Part shown: in pieces, positions 45,344 to 54,604 of the stretch | Numbering within the stretch: position 1 is the first letter of the stretch | Layout: every line of letters begins with the position of its first letter | Source of the DNA: Desulfobacteraceae bacterium | GTDB taxonomy: Bacteria > Desulfobacterota > Desulfobacteria > Desulfobacterales > Desulfobacteraceae | NCBI GenBank assembly: GCA_024226935.1 | Contig: JAAELK010000423.1 | Coordinates: 1-64,000, forward strand | Length of the DNA stretch: 64,000 nt | Direction: 5' to 3' | Made by a program: the position numbers and the translations under genes | The notes under the pieces: generated by a model | Seen by the model: the letters and a program-made list of their open reading frames with translations, nothing else | Databases searched by the model: none | Told to the model about the DNA's origin: nothing

Positions 45344-46770
45344 TGATAGAAGCAATGTTTTCCATTGAAAATCTTATTGAGATTGTAAAGGCCGGTGGTA
45401 AAGTAAAAACCGGTGTGGATGTTTACAATGAGAAGGGAATATTGCTGCTTGAAAAAAATATTGTTGTGGATAAAATTAAGCCCTTGCACATTCTTCAACA
45501 AAATGGAGTATTGTCTGTTCCGGTCAATTCACATGCAGATGGAGGACTTTGGGATGGCAAGGGCAATCTGATCCGGGTTGGTTCGGATGGGCAGATCGAG
45601 TTTGTTCCTCCTTTGACTTTGAAAAAATCAAATGCGCCGGCTTTAGTGTCTGATTATAGGACTGACAGCGATATTGAAAAAAGGTTGTTGGAAATTCAGA
45701 CGATAAAAAAAGAGGCAGTCCAACAATATGATGCAGCAAAAAAATGTCTGCAAAAAGCATTTCAACAGGTTCGGGAGACCCAGGGGCAATTTGATGTTCA
45801 GGAGGTTGAATCCAGAGTGTCTAAGCTTGTGGATTTTTCAGTGGCTGCAGATCACCCCTTTCCATATTTAAATCGGGAAATTTTTTTCTATGATGACTAT
45901 CTATATAGGCATTCCACCAATGTGTGTGCCCTTGCCACAGCAGTGTTACATCGGTTTAATACCCATTTTTCCCATACCATAGATAACTTTTTATCGGAAA
46001 ATAAAGCTGATATTTCCGGAGGGGGTTGGGGAGGTGATGAGGCGCACTCAGCTTCTTTTGTCTATTATTATGGAGAAGACCTTAATGAGATCTCTCTGGG
46101 GTTTTTTTTATATGATATTGGAAAGGCAATGGTTCCTGAAACTCTTTTAAATAAAACATCCCGCCTCACCGATAAGGAGTTCGAAATCATGAAGCGCCAT
46201 TCTTTTGATTATGGTGCAAGGGTTTTGGAAGCCAATGGGATTAGAAGTTGTGTTTTAAACAATATTGTTCGGTATCATCATGCCCCGTTGTTTGAAAATG
46301 AAGAAGGGTGTTATCCCCTGGATAAGGCCAGCTCGGATATACCTCTTTATGTCAGGATTTGCAAACTTGCAGATATCTATGATGCCATGACATCAAAAAG
46401 AAGTTACAATGATGCCTTGAATCAGGTGGGAGCCGTTACTCAATTGTTTCGTAAATACGTTAAGAAGGACCCCATGTTGCAATTTGTCCTCCGCGCTTTT
46501 GTGAAAAGTGTAGGGCTATATCCTCCGGGCAGTATCGTGTACTTGAAAAATGGTCAGATGGCCTATGTTCTTGAAAGTAACGGGCCCCTGGTAATTACCT
46601 TTACCGATGATAAAAAAAATACTCTGGGGGCAAAGCCTGACCCCATTGATCTTGGAAGGCCGGGGCTGGATGAGCTTTTGAAAATAGACATGGAGCGAAG
46701 TGTGAAAACTCCTAAGGAAGTGTATAGAATTCTGCCGCGATATATTAAAAACATTGCCACACCCATCTAA
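45343..46770 (+). CDS. HD-GYP-like protein lacking the HD histidine
   Basis: This 475-residue protein starts at the ATG overlapping the rsmA stop. The N-terminal 130 residues match the small domain preceding many HD-GYP proteins, with a coiled coil. The C-terminal domain has HSTNVCALATAVLH, FFLYDIGKAMVPETLLNK (YD where HD is expected), MKRHSFDYGARVL, IVRYHHAPLFENEEGCYP (altered HHExxDGxGYP) and ICKLADIYDAMTSKRSY. HD-GYP enzymes hydrolyse cyclic di-GMP; loss of the first metal His and changes in the GYP loop suggest reduced or no activity, perhaps a nucleotide-sensing role. Confidence 0.85.
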   Translation: MIEAMFSIENLIEIVKAGGKVKTGVDVYNEKGILLLEKNIVVDKIKPLHILQQNGVLSVPVNSHADGGLWDGKGNLIRVGSDGQIEFVPPLTLKKSNAPALVSDYRTDSDIEKRLLEIQTIKKEAVQQYDAAKKCLQKAFQQVRETQGQFDVQEVESRVSKLVDFSVAADHPFPYLNREIFFYDDYLYRHSTNVCALATAVLHRFNTHFSHTIDNFLSENKADISGGGWGGDEAHSASFVYYYGEDLNEISLGFFLYDIGKAMVPETLLNKTSRLTDKEFEIMKRHSFDYGARVLEANGIRSCVLNNIVRYHHAPLFENEEGCYPLDKASSDIPLYVRICKLADIYDAMTSKRSYNDALNQVGAVTQLFRKYVKKDPMLQFVLRAFVKSVGLYPPGSIVYLKNGQMAYVLESNGPLVITFTDDKKNTLGAKPDPIDLGRPGLDELLKIDMERSVKTPKEVYRILPRYIKNIATPI

Positions 46771-46772
46771 GT

Positions 46773-46802
46773 TGGCGGTCAGCCACCATCTATATTTTTT
46801 TG
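46773..46802 (+). terminator. Probable Rho-independent terminator after the HD protein gene
   Basis: TGGCGG-TCAG-CCACCA (46773-46788, one mismatch) followed after a few bases by a T-run of 7. Begins 3 nt after the stop. Confidence 0.55.
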
Positions 46803-46922
46803 TATTTTTCTATAATTGAAAAATAAACATGGAATTGACATATTTGTCTTGTTTGGCTAAAAGTTAGCTGCCAGTGTATATTTTATGTTGATATATGGAA
46901 GGAAGAGAAAAGGAAAAAAATC

Positions 46923-48149
46923 ATGATTCGAGCAAATGAGAACTACAATAAATTACAGGCATCTTATCTGTTTTCAGATATTGCAAAGCGGGTGAATGAG
47001 TTTGAACAAAAAAATCCGGATAACCACGTCATCCGGCTGGGGATAGGAGATGTGACCCGGGCGTTGCCCCAGGCCGTGGTGAAGGGGTTCCACCAGGGGG
47101 TGGATGAAATGGCGGTGGATGCCACCTTCCGGGGCTATGGCCCGGAGCAGGGGTATGCATTTTTAAGAGAGGCTATTGCTGCCCATGATTTTCAGGCCCG
47201 GGGAGCTGATATCTCAGCCGATGAGATTTTTGTCAGTGACGGTGCTAAATGTGATACCGCAAATTTCCAGGAATTGTTTGCAAAGGATATCAAAATTGCT
47301 ATCCCGGACCCGGTTTATCCGGTGTATCTGGATACCAATGTCATGGCCGGCAGAACCGGGGAGTTTAAAAATGGCAGATACCAGAATATTGTGTATATGG
47401 ATTGCCTCAAAGAAAATGGTTTTTTGCCGGAATTGCCCGGAGAAAAGGTGGATCTGATCTATTTATGTTTTCCTAATAATCCCACAGGTTCCACGGTCAC
47501 TAAGTCTGAACTGAAAGTCTGGGTGGATTATGCAAAAAAGAACAAGGCTCTTATCCTTTTTGATGCAGCCTATGAAGCCTTCATCCGGGATGAAACCCTG
47601 CCCCGGAGTATTTATGAAATTGAAGGTGCCAGGGAGGTAGCGGTTGAATTTAGAAGTTTTTCCAAGACCGCGGGGTTTACCGGAACCCGGTGTGGGTTTA
47701 CTGTGGTGCCCAAAGCCTGCTCAGTCTTTTCTTCAACCGGAGAGAAAATTTGTCTCCATAGTCTGTGGCGCCGCCGTCAGGGTACAAAATTTAACGGGGT
47801 TTCCTATCCTGTTCAAAAAGCCACCGAGGCGGTATATTCGAAAGAAGGACAGGTCCAGGTCAAGGAGTTGATAAATTATTATATGAATAATGCGGATATT
47901 ATCCGCAAAACCATAGCTGACCTTGGATTTGATTATGTGGGTGGTGAAAATTCTCCCTATATATGGGTGGATGGTAATGGCCGGGATTCCTGGGATTTTT
48001 TCGATCTTCTGCTCAACAAGGCATCTGTGGTTTGTACACCCGGTGGCGGGTTTGGCATGTGCGGAAATCAATATATAAGGATCTCAGCCTTTAATAGTCT
48101 GGAAAATGTGTCCCTGGCCATGGAACGGATGAAAGAAGCATTAAAGTGA
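46923..48149 (+). CDS. dapL: LL-diaminopimelate aminotransferase
   Basis: This 408-residue PLP enzyme converts tetrahydrodipicolinate directly to LL-diaminopimelate for lysine and peptidoglycan synthesis. Seen: [12 protein letters not shown], the [17 protein letters not shown] stretch, [28 protein letters not shown], and the PLP Lys in [18 protein letters not shown]. Length and motifs match the DapL of plants, Chlamydia and Desulfobacterota. The stop overlaps moeA by 4 nt. Confidence 0.97.
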   Translation: MIRANENYNKLQASYLFSDIAKRVNEFEQKNPDNHVIRLGIGDVTRALPQAVVKGFHQGVDEMAVDATFRGYGPEQGYAFLREAIAAHDFQARGADISADEIFVSDGAKCDTANFQELFAKDIKIAIPDPVYPVYLDTNVMAGRTGEFKNGRYQNIVYMDCLKENGFLPELPGEKVDLIYLCFPNNPTGSTVTKSELKVWVDYAKKNKALILFDAAYEAFIRDETLPRSIYEIEGAREVAVEFRSFSKTAGFTGTRCGFTVVPKACSVFSSTGEKICLHSLWRRRQGTKFNGVSYPVQKATEAVYSKEGQVQVKELINYYMNNADIIRKTIADLGFDYVGGENSPYIWVDGNGRDSWDFFDLLLNKASVVCTPGGGFGMCGNQYIRISAFNSLENVSLAMERMKEALK

Positions 48150-49372
48150 ACCATTTTTTCAATGTAAAAACCCTTGAAGAGGTCTTTTCCCTGGTGGAAC
48201 AATTTTCCGTTGTGGGTACGCAAACCATTGATATCGGGGGGGCCTGTTCCAGAGTTTTGGCAGAGGATCTGATCGCAAAGACAGATATGCCCGGGTTCAG
48301 GCGGGCTACCATGGACGGTTATGCGGTCCATGCCGTATCCACCTATGGAGCCTCGGAATCCAGCCCAGCATGGCTTGAACTTGCCGGGACCATCTCCATG
48401 GGCCGGGTGCCAGGATTTGTTTTGAAACCTGGCCAGGCTGCTCATATATCTACCGGCGGTATGTTACCCAAAGGTGCGGACAGCGTGGTTATGGTGGAGC
48501 ATACAGACCTTGTGGATGGTGAATCTGTGGAAGTCTACAAGAGTGTGGCTCCCCTCCAGCATGTGATCGAGGCCTTTGAGGATTTTGCAATGGATCAGAC
48601 TGTGCTTACCCGGGGGACCTTTATCCGGCCCCAGGAAGCAGGTCTTGCTGCAGGTCTCGGGTTTTCAGAACTTATGGCTTATAAAGTACCAAAGGTGGGG
48701 ATCATCTCCACAGGTGATGAAATTATTCCCATTACCCAGGAACCTGTTCCCGGGCAAATTCGAGATATAAATTCCTATACACTGGCAGGGTTGATAGAAG
48801 AAGCCCATGGCCTGCCGGTATTGTATGGGATCATCGACGATGACCCCTCAGCCCTTAAAAAAGCCTGTGAAAAAGCCGTTGATGAATGTGATATGGTATT
48901 GATATCCGGGGGCAGTTCCGTGGGAACACGGGACTATACCGTGGATGTCCTGGCATCTTTGCCCGATACTCAAATTCTGGTCCAGGGTATGTCGGTGAGT
49001 CCCGGTAAACCTACCATCCTTGCAAAAAGCTCTAATAAACCGGTATGGGGGCTTCCCGGTCAGGTGGTCTCGGCCATGGTGGTCGTAAAAATTATTGTGA
49101 TACCCTTTTTGCAAAAACTCCAGGGATATAAAAAGTCGGTCCGGCAAATCCGGGTTCCGGCAAAATTGACCCGGAATCTTGCATCGGCTCCGGGCAGACG
49201 TGATTTTGTCAGGGTGATACTTGAAAATGACCAAGGCAGCCTGCTGGCCAGGCCGGTTCTAGGAAAATCAGGATTGATCAGGACCATGATCCATGCAGAT
49301 GGTCTTCTTGAAATAGGGGAGCATGTGGAAGGTCTGGAAAAAGAGGCTTTGGTTGATATTATTCTCCTGTAA
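48146..49372 (+). CDS. moeA: Molybdopterin molybdotransferase MoeA
   Basis: This 408-residue enzyme inserts molybdate (or tungstate) into adenylylated molybdopterin. Landmarks: [81 protein letters not shown] and SPGKPTILA with [12 protein letters not shown]. All expected domains are present. It is paired with a second MoeA-like gene 66 nt later. The initiation codon is GTG or a nearby alternative within the dapL overlap. Confidence 0.95.
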   Translation: MNHFFNVKTLEEVFSLVEQFSVVGTQTIDIGGACSRVLAEDLIAKTDMPGFRRATMDGYAVHAVSTYGASESSPAWLELAGTISMGRVPGFVLKPGQAAHISTGGMLPKGADSVVMVEHTDLVDGESVEVYKSVAPLQHVIEAFEDFAMDQTVLTRGTFIRPQEAGLAAGLGFSELMAYKVPKVGIISTGDEIIPITQEPVPGQIRDINSYTLAGLIEEAHGLPVLYGIIDDDPSALKKACEKAVDECDMVLISGGSSVGTRDYTVDVLASLPDTQILVQGMSVSPGKPTILAKSSNKPVWGLPGQVVSAMVVVKIIVIPFLQKLQGYKKSVRQIRVPAKLTRNLASAPGRRDFVRVILENDQGSLLARPVLGKSGLIRTMIHADGLLEIGEHVEGLEKEALVDIILL

Positions 49373-49438
49373 AATACCGGACCTGGTTCCAGGCAGATTA
49401 TATTTCAATATTTTACAACATTGCAAAGAGCGGAACCG

Positions 49439-51364
49439 ATGAACTCAAAGAGAAATGTATATCTGGATATGAAGAGTATTGAAGAGGCAAAGGCATGTCT
49501 TTTTGATCATTTTAAAGCCTATATTACTGAAATTGAAACCATTGATGTGGTGGATTCAAAGAACCGGGTTCTGGCAAAACCGGCCGTGGCAGCCATTTCT
49601 TCTCCTAATTTCCATGCTGCTGCCATGGATGGAATTGCCGTGGATGCTCAAATTACCTTTGGGGCAGACCCTTCAGCTCCCAAAACACTTGTTCCGACAG
49701 AAAATGCCTTCTGGGTTAATACCGGTCATGTCATGCCGGAGGGTACCAATGCCGTTATCATGATTGAGCATTTGAATATCCTTACTGCTGGTGTCGTTGA
49801 AATTGAAGCACCTGTTTTTCCCTGGCAGCATGTTAGAAAAATGGGAGAGGATATTGTGGCCAGCAAACTTTTATTTGCCCGGGGGCACAAGATCGATTCT
49901 TACACCCTTGGTGCTTTGCTTTCCGGTGGTATCTTCCAGGTGGCTGTGTATAAACAGCCCAGGGTGATGATTATTCCCACGGGTTCCGAGCTTAAGCAAT
50001 GGCAGGATATCCGGCTGGACCAGATGGAACCAGGGGAGGTGGTGGAATCAAATTCCGTGGTTTTGGGCAGCCTTTGCCGGGATCATGGAGCTGTTTTTGA
50101 TATTCATCCCATGCTTAAAGATGATCTTGCCTCCATGAAAAATGCGGTGGAAAAGGCTGCCCTGGGGCATTGTGATATGGTTTGTATTATTGGAGGATCC
50201 TCTGCGGGGTCAGAAGATTTCGCAAAGCCGGTCATCTCTTCCCTTGGTGAGGTATATGTCCATGGGGTGACCATGATGCCGGGAAAACCTACCCTGTTTG
50301 GAAAGATAGGTAAGGTGCCGGTATTTGGAATTCCGGGATATCCAGTGGCTGCCATCGTGGCTTTTGAACAGTTTGCAGGGCCCCTGCTGCTTCATATGCA
50401 GCAGTTACCGGAAAAGACCCTTCCGACAACCCTGGTGACTCCCGCCAGGAAAATTGCCTCCAAGTTGGGTCAGGAAGAGTTCTTAAGGGTCAAAATCGGT
50501 TCTGTGGATGGTCAGTTAATATCTTCCCAGCTTCCCCGTGGATCTGGTAGTATCACCACCCTTACCGAGGCGGACGGGGTGATCAGGATTCCCCGGCATA
50601 TCGAGGGCATTGCTGAAAAACAGAAAGTTCAAGCCCATTTGCTGCGTCCTTTGTCGGCTATTAAAAATACCCTGGTCATAATCGGTTCCCACGATAATAC
50701 CTTGGATCTTTTGGGAGATCAGATCCGGCTGGCAAATTATGATGTCGGTATTTCATCCAGCCATGTGGGTAGTATGGGGGGATTGATGGCCATTAAAAAA
50801 GGGGGGTGCCATATGGCTGGTGCCCACCTGTTGGATCCCATTGACGGTAGTTATAACATTTCATATGTTAAAAAATATCTGCCGGACCAAGGGGTTCGGA
50901 TTGTTAATCTGGTCATGCGGGAGCAGGGTCTGATGGTTTCCAAGGGCAATCCCTGGAATATTCAGTCCATTGAAGATCTGAAAGCAGGTAAATTTACCTT
51001 TATAAATCGTCAGTCAGGATCGGGTACAAGGATTTTATTTGACTATAAACTCAAGCAATTGGGTATCGATCCCCGGGATATTTCCGGGTATGAAAATGAT
51101 GAGTACACCCATATGTCGGTGGCCGTTGCCGTGCTTTCCGGCAGAGCCCAGGCAGGCCTGGGAATAAAAGCTGCCGCCGGTGCCCTTGGTCTTGATTTCA
51201 TACCCATCATCACCGAGTCCTATGACTTGATCATTCCGGAACGATTTTTTGAGTCCCAAAAGGTTCAGGTTCTTTTGGATACCATTGGTACAGATGGGTT
51301 TAAAAACAGGGTTTTGGCCCTTGGCGGATATGGTGTGGAAAAAACAGGGCAGATCCTCTATTGA
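49439..51364 (+). CDS. MoeA-like protein fused to a substrate-binding (LysR-type) domain
   Basis: This 641-residue fusion has a MoeA domain at residues 1-400 (ISSPNFHAAAMDGIAVDAQ, NTGHVMPEGTNAVIMIEHLN, IIPTGSEL, CIIGGSSAGSEDFAKPVI, MMPGKPTLFGKIGKVPVFGIPGYPVAA) and a PBP-like domain of the COG1910 type (LVIIGSHDNTLDLLGDQI, SSHVGSMGGLMAIKKGGCHMAG, FINRQSGSGTRILFDYKLKQLG, GLGIKAAAGALGLDFIP). The C-terminal part may sense or hold molybdate, tungstate or a pterin. Start ATG 49439 follows AGAGCGGA; a TTG at 49421 is less likely. Paired MoeA paralogues are common in tungsten/molybdenum users. Confidence 0.9.
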   Translation: MNSKRNVYLDMKSIEEAKACLFDHFKAYITEIETIDVVDSKNRVLAKPAVAAISSPNFHAAAMDGIAVDAQITFGADPSAPKTLVPTENAFWVNTGHVMPEGTNAVIMIEHLNILTAGVVEIEAPVFPWQHVRKMGEDIVASKLLFARGHKIDSYTLGALLSGGIFQVAVYKQPRVMIIPTGSELKQWQDIRLDQMEPGEVVESNSVVLGSLCRDHGAVFDIHPMLKDDLASMKNAVEKAALGHCDMVCIIGGSSAGSEDFAKPVISSLGEVYVHGVTMMPGKPTLFGKIGKVPVFGIPGYPVAAIVAFEQFAGPLLLHMQQLPEKTLPTTLVTPARKIASKLGQEEFLRVKIGSVDGQLISSQLPRGSGSITTLTEADGVIRIPRHIEGIAEKQKVQAHLLRPLSAIKNTLVIIGSHDNTLDLLGDQIRLANYDVGISSSHVGSMGGLMAIKKGGCHMAGAHLLDPIDGSYNISYVKKYLPDQGVRIVNLVMREQGLMVSKGNPWNIQSIEDLKAGKFTFINRQSGSGTRILFDYKLKQLGIDPRDISGYENDEYTHMSVAVAVLSGRAQAGLGIKAAAGALGLDFIPIITESYDLIIPERFFESQKVQVLLDTIGTDGFKNRVLALGGYGVEKTGQILY

Positions 51365-51371
51365 GCATCCA

Positions 51372-52043
51372 CTAGGTCTTATTTGCCTTGAGATTGACCG
51401 TTTCCACCAGGACCCGGGCGGTTCCCTTTTTATAAAATCCCAGCTTCCGGGCGGCACCTGCACTGAGATCGATGATCCGACCGCTGATGAAGGGACCACG
51501 ATCATTGACCCGTACGATGATCTGCCGATTATTTTCCAGGTTCTTAACCCGCACAAAGGTGGGAAGCGGCAGATATTTGTGGGCGGCATTCAGACCGTTT
51601 GGATCAAATGCTTCGCCGTTTGCTGTCATGTGGCCGTCTTTCTGGTGGTAGGTTTCAAATCCATACCAGGATGCCAGCCCCTTTTGGCGATAGGTTTTAG
51701 CTTTTTCCAGGTCCATGGGAACATAGCGATGGCCTTTGACAACATAGGGCGACATTTTTACTTTACCTTTCTTGATCGCTTCCTGGGGCGACAGGCCGTC
51801 TATGGACTCGATATCTTTTTGTGTCATGGGCCATGTCTTAGGTGCCATCACCTCCTTGTAGGTAAATTTTCCCACTGTATAAACTGTTTTTCCGGCAAAT
51901 TTTGTCACCTTATAGGTGGTTGTGACAGCTCCCTTGGTAACCATATAGGTGGCTTCAACTATCCCGCAGGAAGTCATACAAAGACAGCTCACTATAAAAC
52001 ATAATAAATACAAATGGCGTGATATTTTCCAAAACAGTTTCAT
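51372..52043 (-). CDS. rlpA: Septal ring lytic transglycosylase RlpA-like lipoprotein
   Basis: This 223-residue protein has a lipoprotein-type signal (LYLLCFIVSCLCMTSC, Cys around residue 26) and a C-terminal RlpA double-psi beta-barrel: GLASWYGFETYHQKDGHMTANGEAFDP, HKYLPLPTFVRVKNLENNR, IIVRVNDRGPFI and IIDLSAGAARKLGF. There is no SPOR domain. The middle (residues 30-120) has a repeated TYKVTKFAGKTVYTVGKFTYKEV pattern. RlpA enzymes act on denuded glycan at the septum. It converges with the moeA-like gene with only 7 nt between. Confidence 0.9.
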   Translation of the reverse strand: MKLFWKISRHLYLLCFIVSCLCMTSCGIVEATYMVTKGAVTTTYKVTKFAGKTVYTVGKFTYKEVMAPKTWPMTQKDIESIDGLSPQEAIKKGKVKMSPYVVKGHRYVPMDLEKAKTYRQKGLASWYGFETYHQKDGHMTANGEAFDPNGLNAAHKYLPLPTFVRVKNLENNRQIIVRVNDRGPFISGRIIDLSAGAARKLGFYKKGTARVLVETVNLKANKT

Positions 52044-52107
52044 AATATCGTGTCTTATATCACAATAATATCAAATTAGCTGTATAAAAAAGGGAGGTTA
52101 GATCTTT

Positions 52108-52133
52108 GTCCGGGAAGAGGAATCTTCCCGGAC
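52108..52133. terminator. Strong hairpin between the VWA-OmpA and rlpA genes
   Basis: A perfect 11-bp stem (GTCCGGGAAGA/TCTTCCCGGAC) with GGAA loop. A T-run follows closely only on the plus side (52137-52142); the minus side has a later T-run. It could attenuate transcription from the VWA-OmpA gene into rlpA. Confidence 0.5.
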
Positions 52134-52156
52134 AGTGTTTTTAAAGATTAATAAGA

Positions 52157-53308
52157 TTAATAGGGACGTATATCAACCCGTCTGTTCAAGGCGCGTCCAA
52201 AGCTTGTGCTGTTAAGGGCTACCGGTGATTTGAATCCAAAACCAGTCGTAACCATTCTGGTTCTTGAAACCCCTTTTCTTACCAGATAATTGGCTACGGC
52301 ATTGGCTCTTCTCAGGGATAAATTCATGTTATAGGCTTCGCTTCCAATATTATCGGTATGGCCTTGGATTTCGACACGCATCCTTGGGTTATTTTTCATG
52401 TGCCTAGCTACTTCATCAAGTTTGGGATAGGCTATCGGGTTAATAATGGTTTTATTAAACTTGAATAATAGTTCGTTAAGGGTCCAGCAGCCGGAATCAT
52501 TAACTCTGATATTTTCAGGACTTTCCGGACACTTATCTGTGATATTATGGACGCCGTCAGCGTCGGTGTCTTTTTTTTCAAGAAATACTTTTTCCACAAA
52601 AGAAGCCATTCCCGCGCTGGTGAGAACTTCATCGGCTGTGACTAAAAAACCGTGGTCGCTGTGGTCACCAATATCGGCGATTTGCTGGAGAAATGTTCTC
52701 TCCCTGGGGCAGCCAGGTATCGGGATGGGGTCACCCACCTGGATGGGATAAAAGCAGATATTAGATCCAAATTTATCTTTCAAGGCCTGGGCCTGGGCAA
52801 GGGTTTTTTCCATGTCCTGGCCGTCAGTGATGATAATTACGGCCTTGTGGCCTCCTGTTTTGTGAAGATCAAGTTGTGCGGCGTCCATGGCTTCGCCCAG
52901 GGGGCTTGTGCCGCCGGGCGAAGCCAGGTGTTTTAAACCACCCATCATGCCCCTGGTTGTATATCTTGTCATGCCATAATAAAGTTCCGTGTGGCTGTCG
53001 GAGCCCTCTTCGGCATGGCCGAAACACCTTAATCCGCCAGTCTGTCCCATTTCCGGGATGGTCATATTCATGCGTTCTGCAATGGCTTTTGCTATGACAA
53101 ATTTTGGTGTATCTTTGAAATCGTGTCTCATTGAACTGGAGGCGTCAAACAAGATAAGGAAACTATCCACTTTCAAGTTGTACATTCTTGTGTCAAATTG
53201 TGTAGCTGAAAATGGGGGGAGTTTTGGTGGGTGTTTGGCTGCACATCCCATTAAAAAAAGGAATACAATCACAGATAATAAACTTTGCACTAAAAATCGT
53301 TTCTTCAT
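52157..53308 (-). CDS. Lipoprotein with VWA domain and OmpA peptidoglycan-binding domain
   Basis: This 383-residue outer-membrane-type lipoprotein (signal VFLFLMGCAAKHPP, lipobox LMGC) has a VWA domain with intact MIDAS (LILFDASSSMRHDF, ..VIIITDGQDMEKTL), a short calcium-type TSP3 stretch (DTDADGVHNITDKCPESP) and a C-terminal OmpA domain (IQGHTDNIGSEAYNMNLSLRRANAVANYLV, RRVDIRPY). It probably anchors a VWA module at the peptidoglycan. A VWA before OmpA is unusual; most OmpA proteins have a beta-barrel or plain linker. Confidence 0.88.
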   Translation of the reverse strand: MKKRFLVQSLLSVIVFLFLMGCAAKHPPKLPPFSATQFDTRMYNLKVDSFLILFDASSSMRHDFKDTPKFVIAKAIAERMNMTIPEMGQTGGLRCFGHAEEGSDSHTELYYGMTRYTTRGMMGGLKHLASPGGTSPLGEAMDAAQLDLHKTGGHKAVIIITDGQDMEKTLAQAQALKDKFGSNICFYPIQVGDPIPIPGCPRERTFLQQIADIGDHSDHGFLVTADEVLTSAGMASFVEKVFLEKKDTDADGVHNITDKCPESPENIRVNDSGCWTLNELLFKFNKTIINPIAYPKLDEVARHMKNNPRMRVEIQGHTDNIGSEAYNMNLSLRRANAVANYLVRKGVSRTRMVTTGFGFKSPVALNSTSFGRALNRRVDIRPY

Positions 53309-53765
53309 GTGTTTCTCCTCCTTGCTTTAAATAAATAAAATGGATGATCGAAGAATACAGAAATCCTTGCAGTACGGGGATGCGTTTGAAATATGAGATA
53401 GAGATTTTACGTGAATATGAAACTAAGTGTTGCAGAAAATAGAAATTAAGTCAATAATTTTTTATGCTCCAAATCCACCATCTATTTTTTTGTAGACCCC
53501 ACAACGCAAATTCGAGGATTTTTTCTGGGGTTGAGGGCTTAAACCTTTGATTTGTTCTGGTCTCACAATATTTTTGAAGATCATGTTGTAATGCTTGTGG
53601 GTGGCATGTTTAAAATTGTAGTAAATTTTATTGTTTTTAAGTTTAAGTCTTTTTTTTAAAATCTTGCAATTTAAGAGCAGGAATTATATACGATTGCTTG
53701 ATTGTCTAGGGATTAATATTTAGAATTATGCAGACCTTTAAAAAATAAAGCAACTTGAATAAAGT
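53309..53765. other. 457-nt gap between the VWA-OmpA gene and uppP
   Basis: No ORF worth calling was found. It is AT-rich, contains a loose inverted pair ACCCCA/TGGGGT around 53497-53535 and the candidate uppP promoter at 53664. Nothing else was seen. Confidence 0.5.
53664..53692 (+). promoter_or_regulatory. Candidate promoter of uppP
   Basis: TTGCAA (53664-53669), 17 bp, TATACG (53687-53692), 74 nt before the ATG. Both boxes are partial matches. Confidence 0.35.
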
Positions 53766-54593
53766 ATGGAAATATATCAGGGAATCATTCTGGGCATTCT
53801 CCAGGGATTGACCGAATTTTTGCCGGTGAGCAGTTCAGGGCATCTGGTACTGGGACAAATTTATTTTAAAATTACTCAAGTTGGAATGATATTTGATGTC
53901 AGCGTTCACATGGGCACTTTGCTGGCCGTTCTGGTGGTTTATTTTGCCGATATTAAATTGATATTTGCATCGGTTTTTCGGGTTGCGGCAAAGGTTGCAG
54001 GTCGTAAGCCTTTTGTTCATCTTTTCAAGACAGATGAAAACTTGAAACTGGCAGTATTCATCATTGTTGGTTCCGTGCCCACGGCGTTGCTGGGTCTTGT
54101 GCTGAAAAATTTTGAGGATGTGTTGTTTACCTCTAAGACTTTGGTGGGCTGTATGCTGATACTCACCGGTACTATTTTGTGGTCTTCCAGACGGTATTAT
54201 AATAATGAAGTATCGGGGGGCAAACTTGACACCAGGCGGGCTATCTTTATCGGAATTGTCCAGGGATTTGCCGTCATTCCCGGTATTTCCCGCTCTGGGA
54301 GTACCATTGTAGCCGGGATGTTTGCCGGGCTGGACAGGGATAGGGCTGCTAAATTTTCTTTTCTTTTATCGGTTCCGGCCATTCTCGGTGCCCAGATACT
54401 TAGTGTGAATGATGTTATAAAAACAGGTATGACCATTGATCCTGCTATTATTTATGGAACAATCACTTCATTTTTTATTGGATTGATTGCCCTGAAATTA
54501 TTGTTAAAATTGGTCCACCAGGGCAAATTTCATCTGTTTGCCCCCTATTGCTGGCTGGTAGGTGTGCTGGTACTTTTATCAAAATTAATTTAA
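53766..54593 (+). CDS. uppP: Undecaprenyl-diphosphate phosphatase
   Basis: This 275-residue BacA/UppP membrane enzyme recycles the C55 lipid carrier. Catalytic motifs: GILQGLTEFLPVSSSGHLVLGQ near the N-terminus and VIPGISRSGSTIVAGMFAGLDR in the second half, with eight or so membrane helices. Length is typical. It precedes a phosphomannomutase gene by 11 nt, consistent with envelope glycan supply. Confidence 0.96.
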   Translation: MEIYQGIILGILQGLTEFLPVSSSGHLVLGQIYFKITQVGMIFDVSVHMGTLLAVLVVYFADIKLIFASVFRVAAKVAGRKPFVHLFKTDENLKLAVFIIVGSVPTALLGLVLKNFEDVLFTSKTLVGCMLILTGTILWSSRRYYNNEVSGGKLDTRRAIFIGIVQGFAVIPGISRSGSTIVAGMFAGLDRDRAAKFSFLLSVPAILGAQILSVNDVIKTGMTIDPAIIYGTITSFFIGLIALKLLLKLVHQGKFHLFAPYCWLVGVLVLLSKLI

Positions 54594-54604
54594 AGGAGGG
54601 GTCT

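Noticed and set aside
51249-52004. 251-codon plus-strand frame antisense to rlpA
   Set aside because: Shadow of the RlpA gene and the end of the moeA-like gene; no family features.
53497-53535. ACCCCA/TGGGGT pair as a terminator
   Set aside because: Only 6 bp with a long loop and no following T-run.
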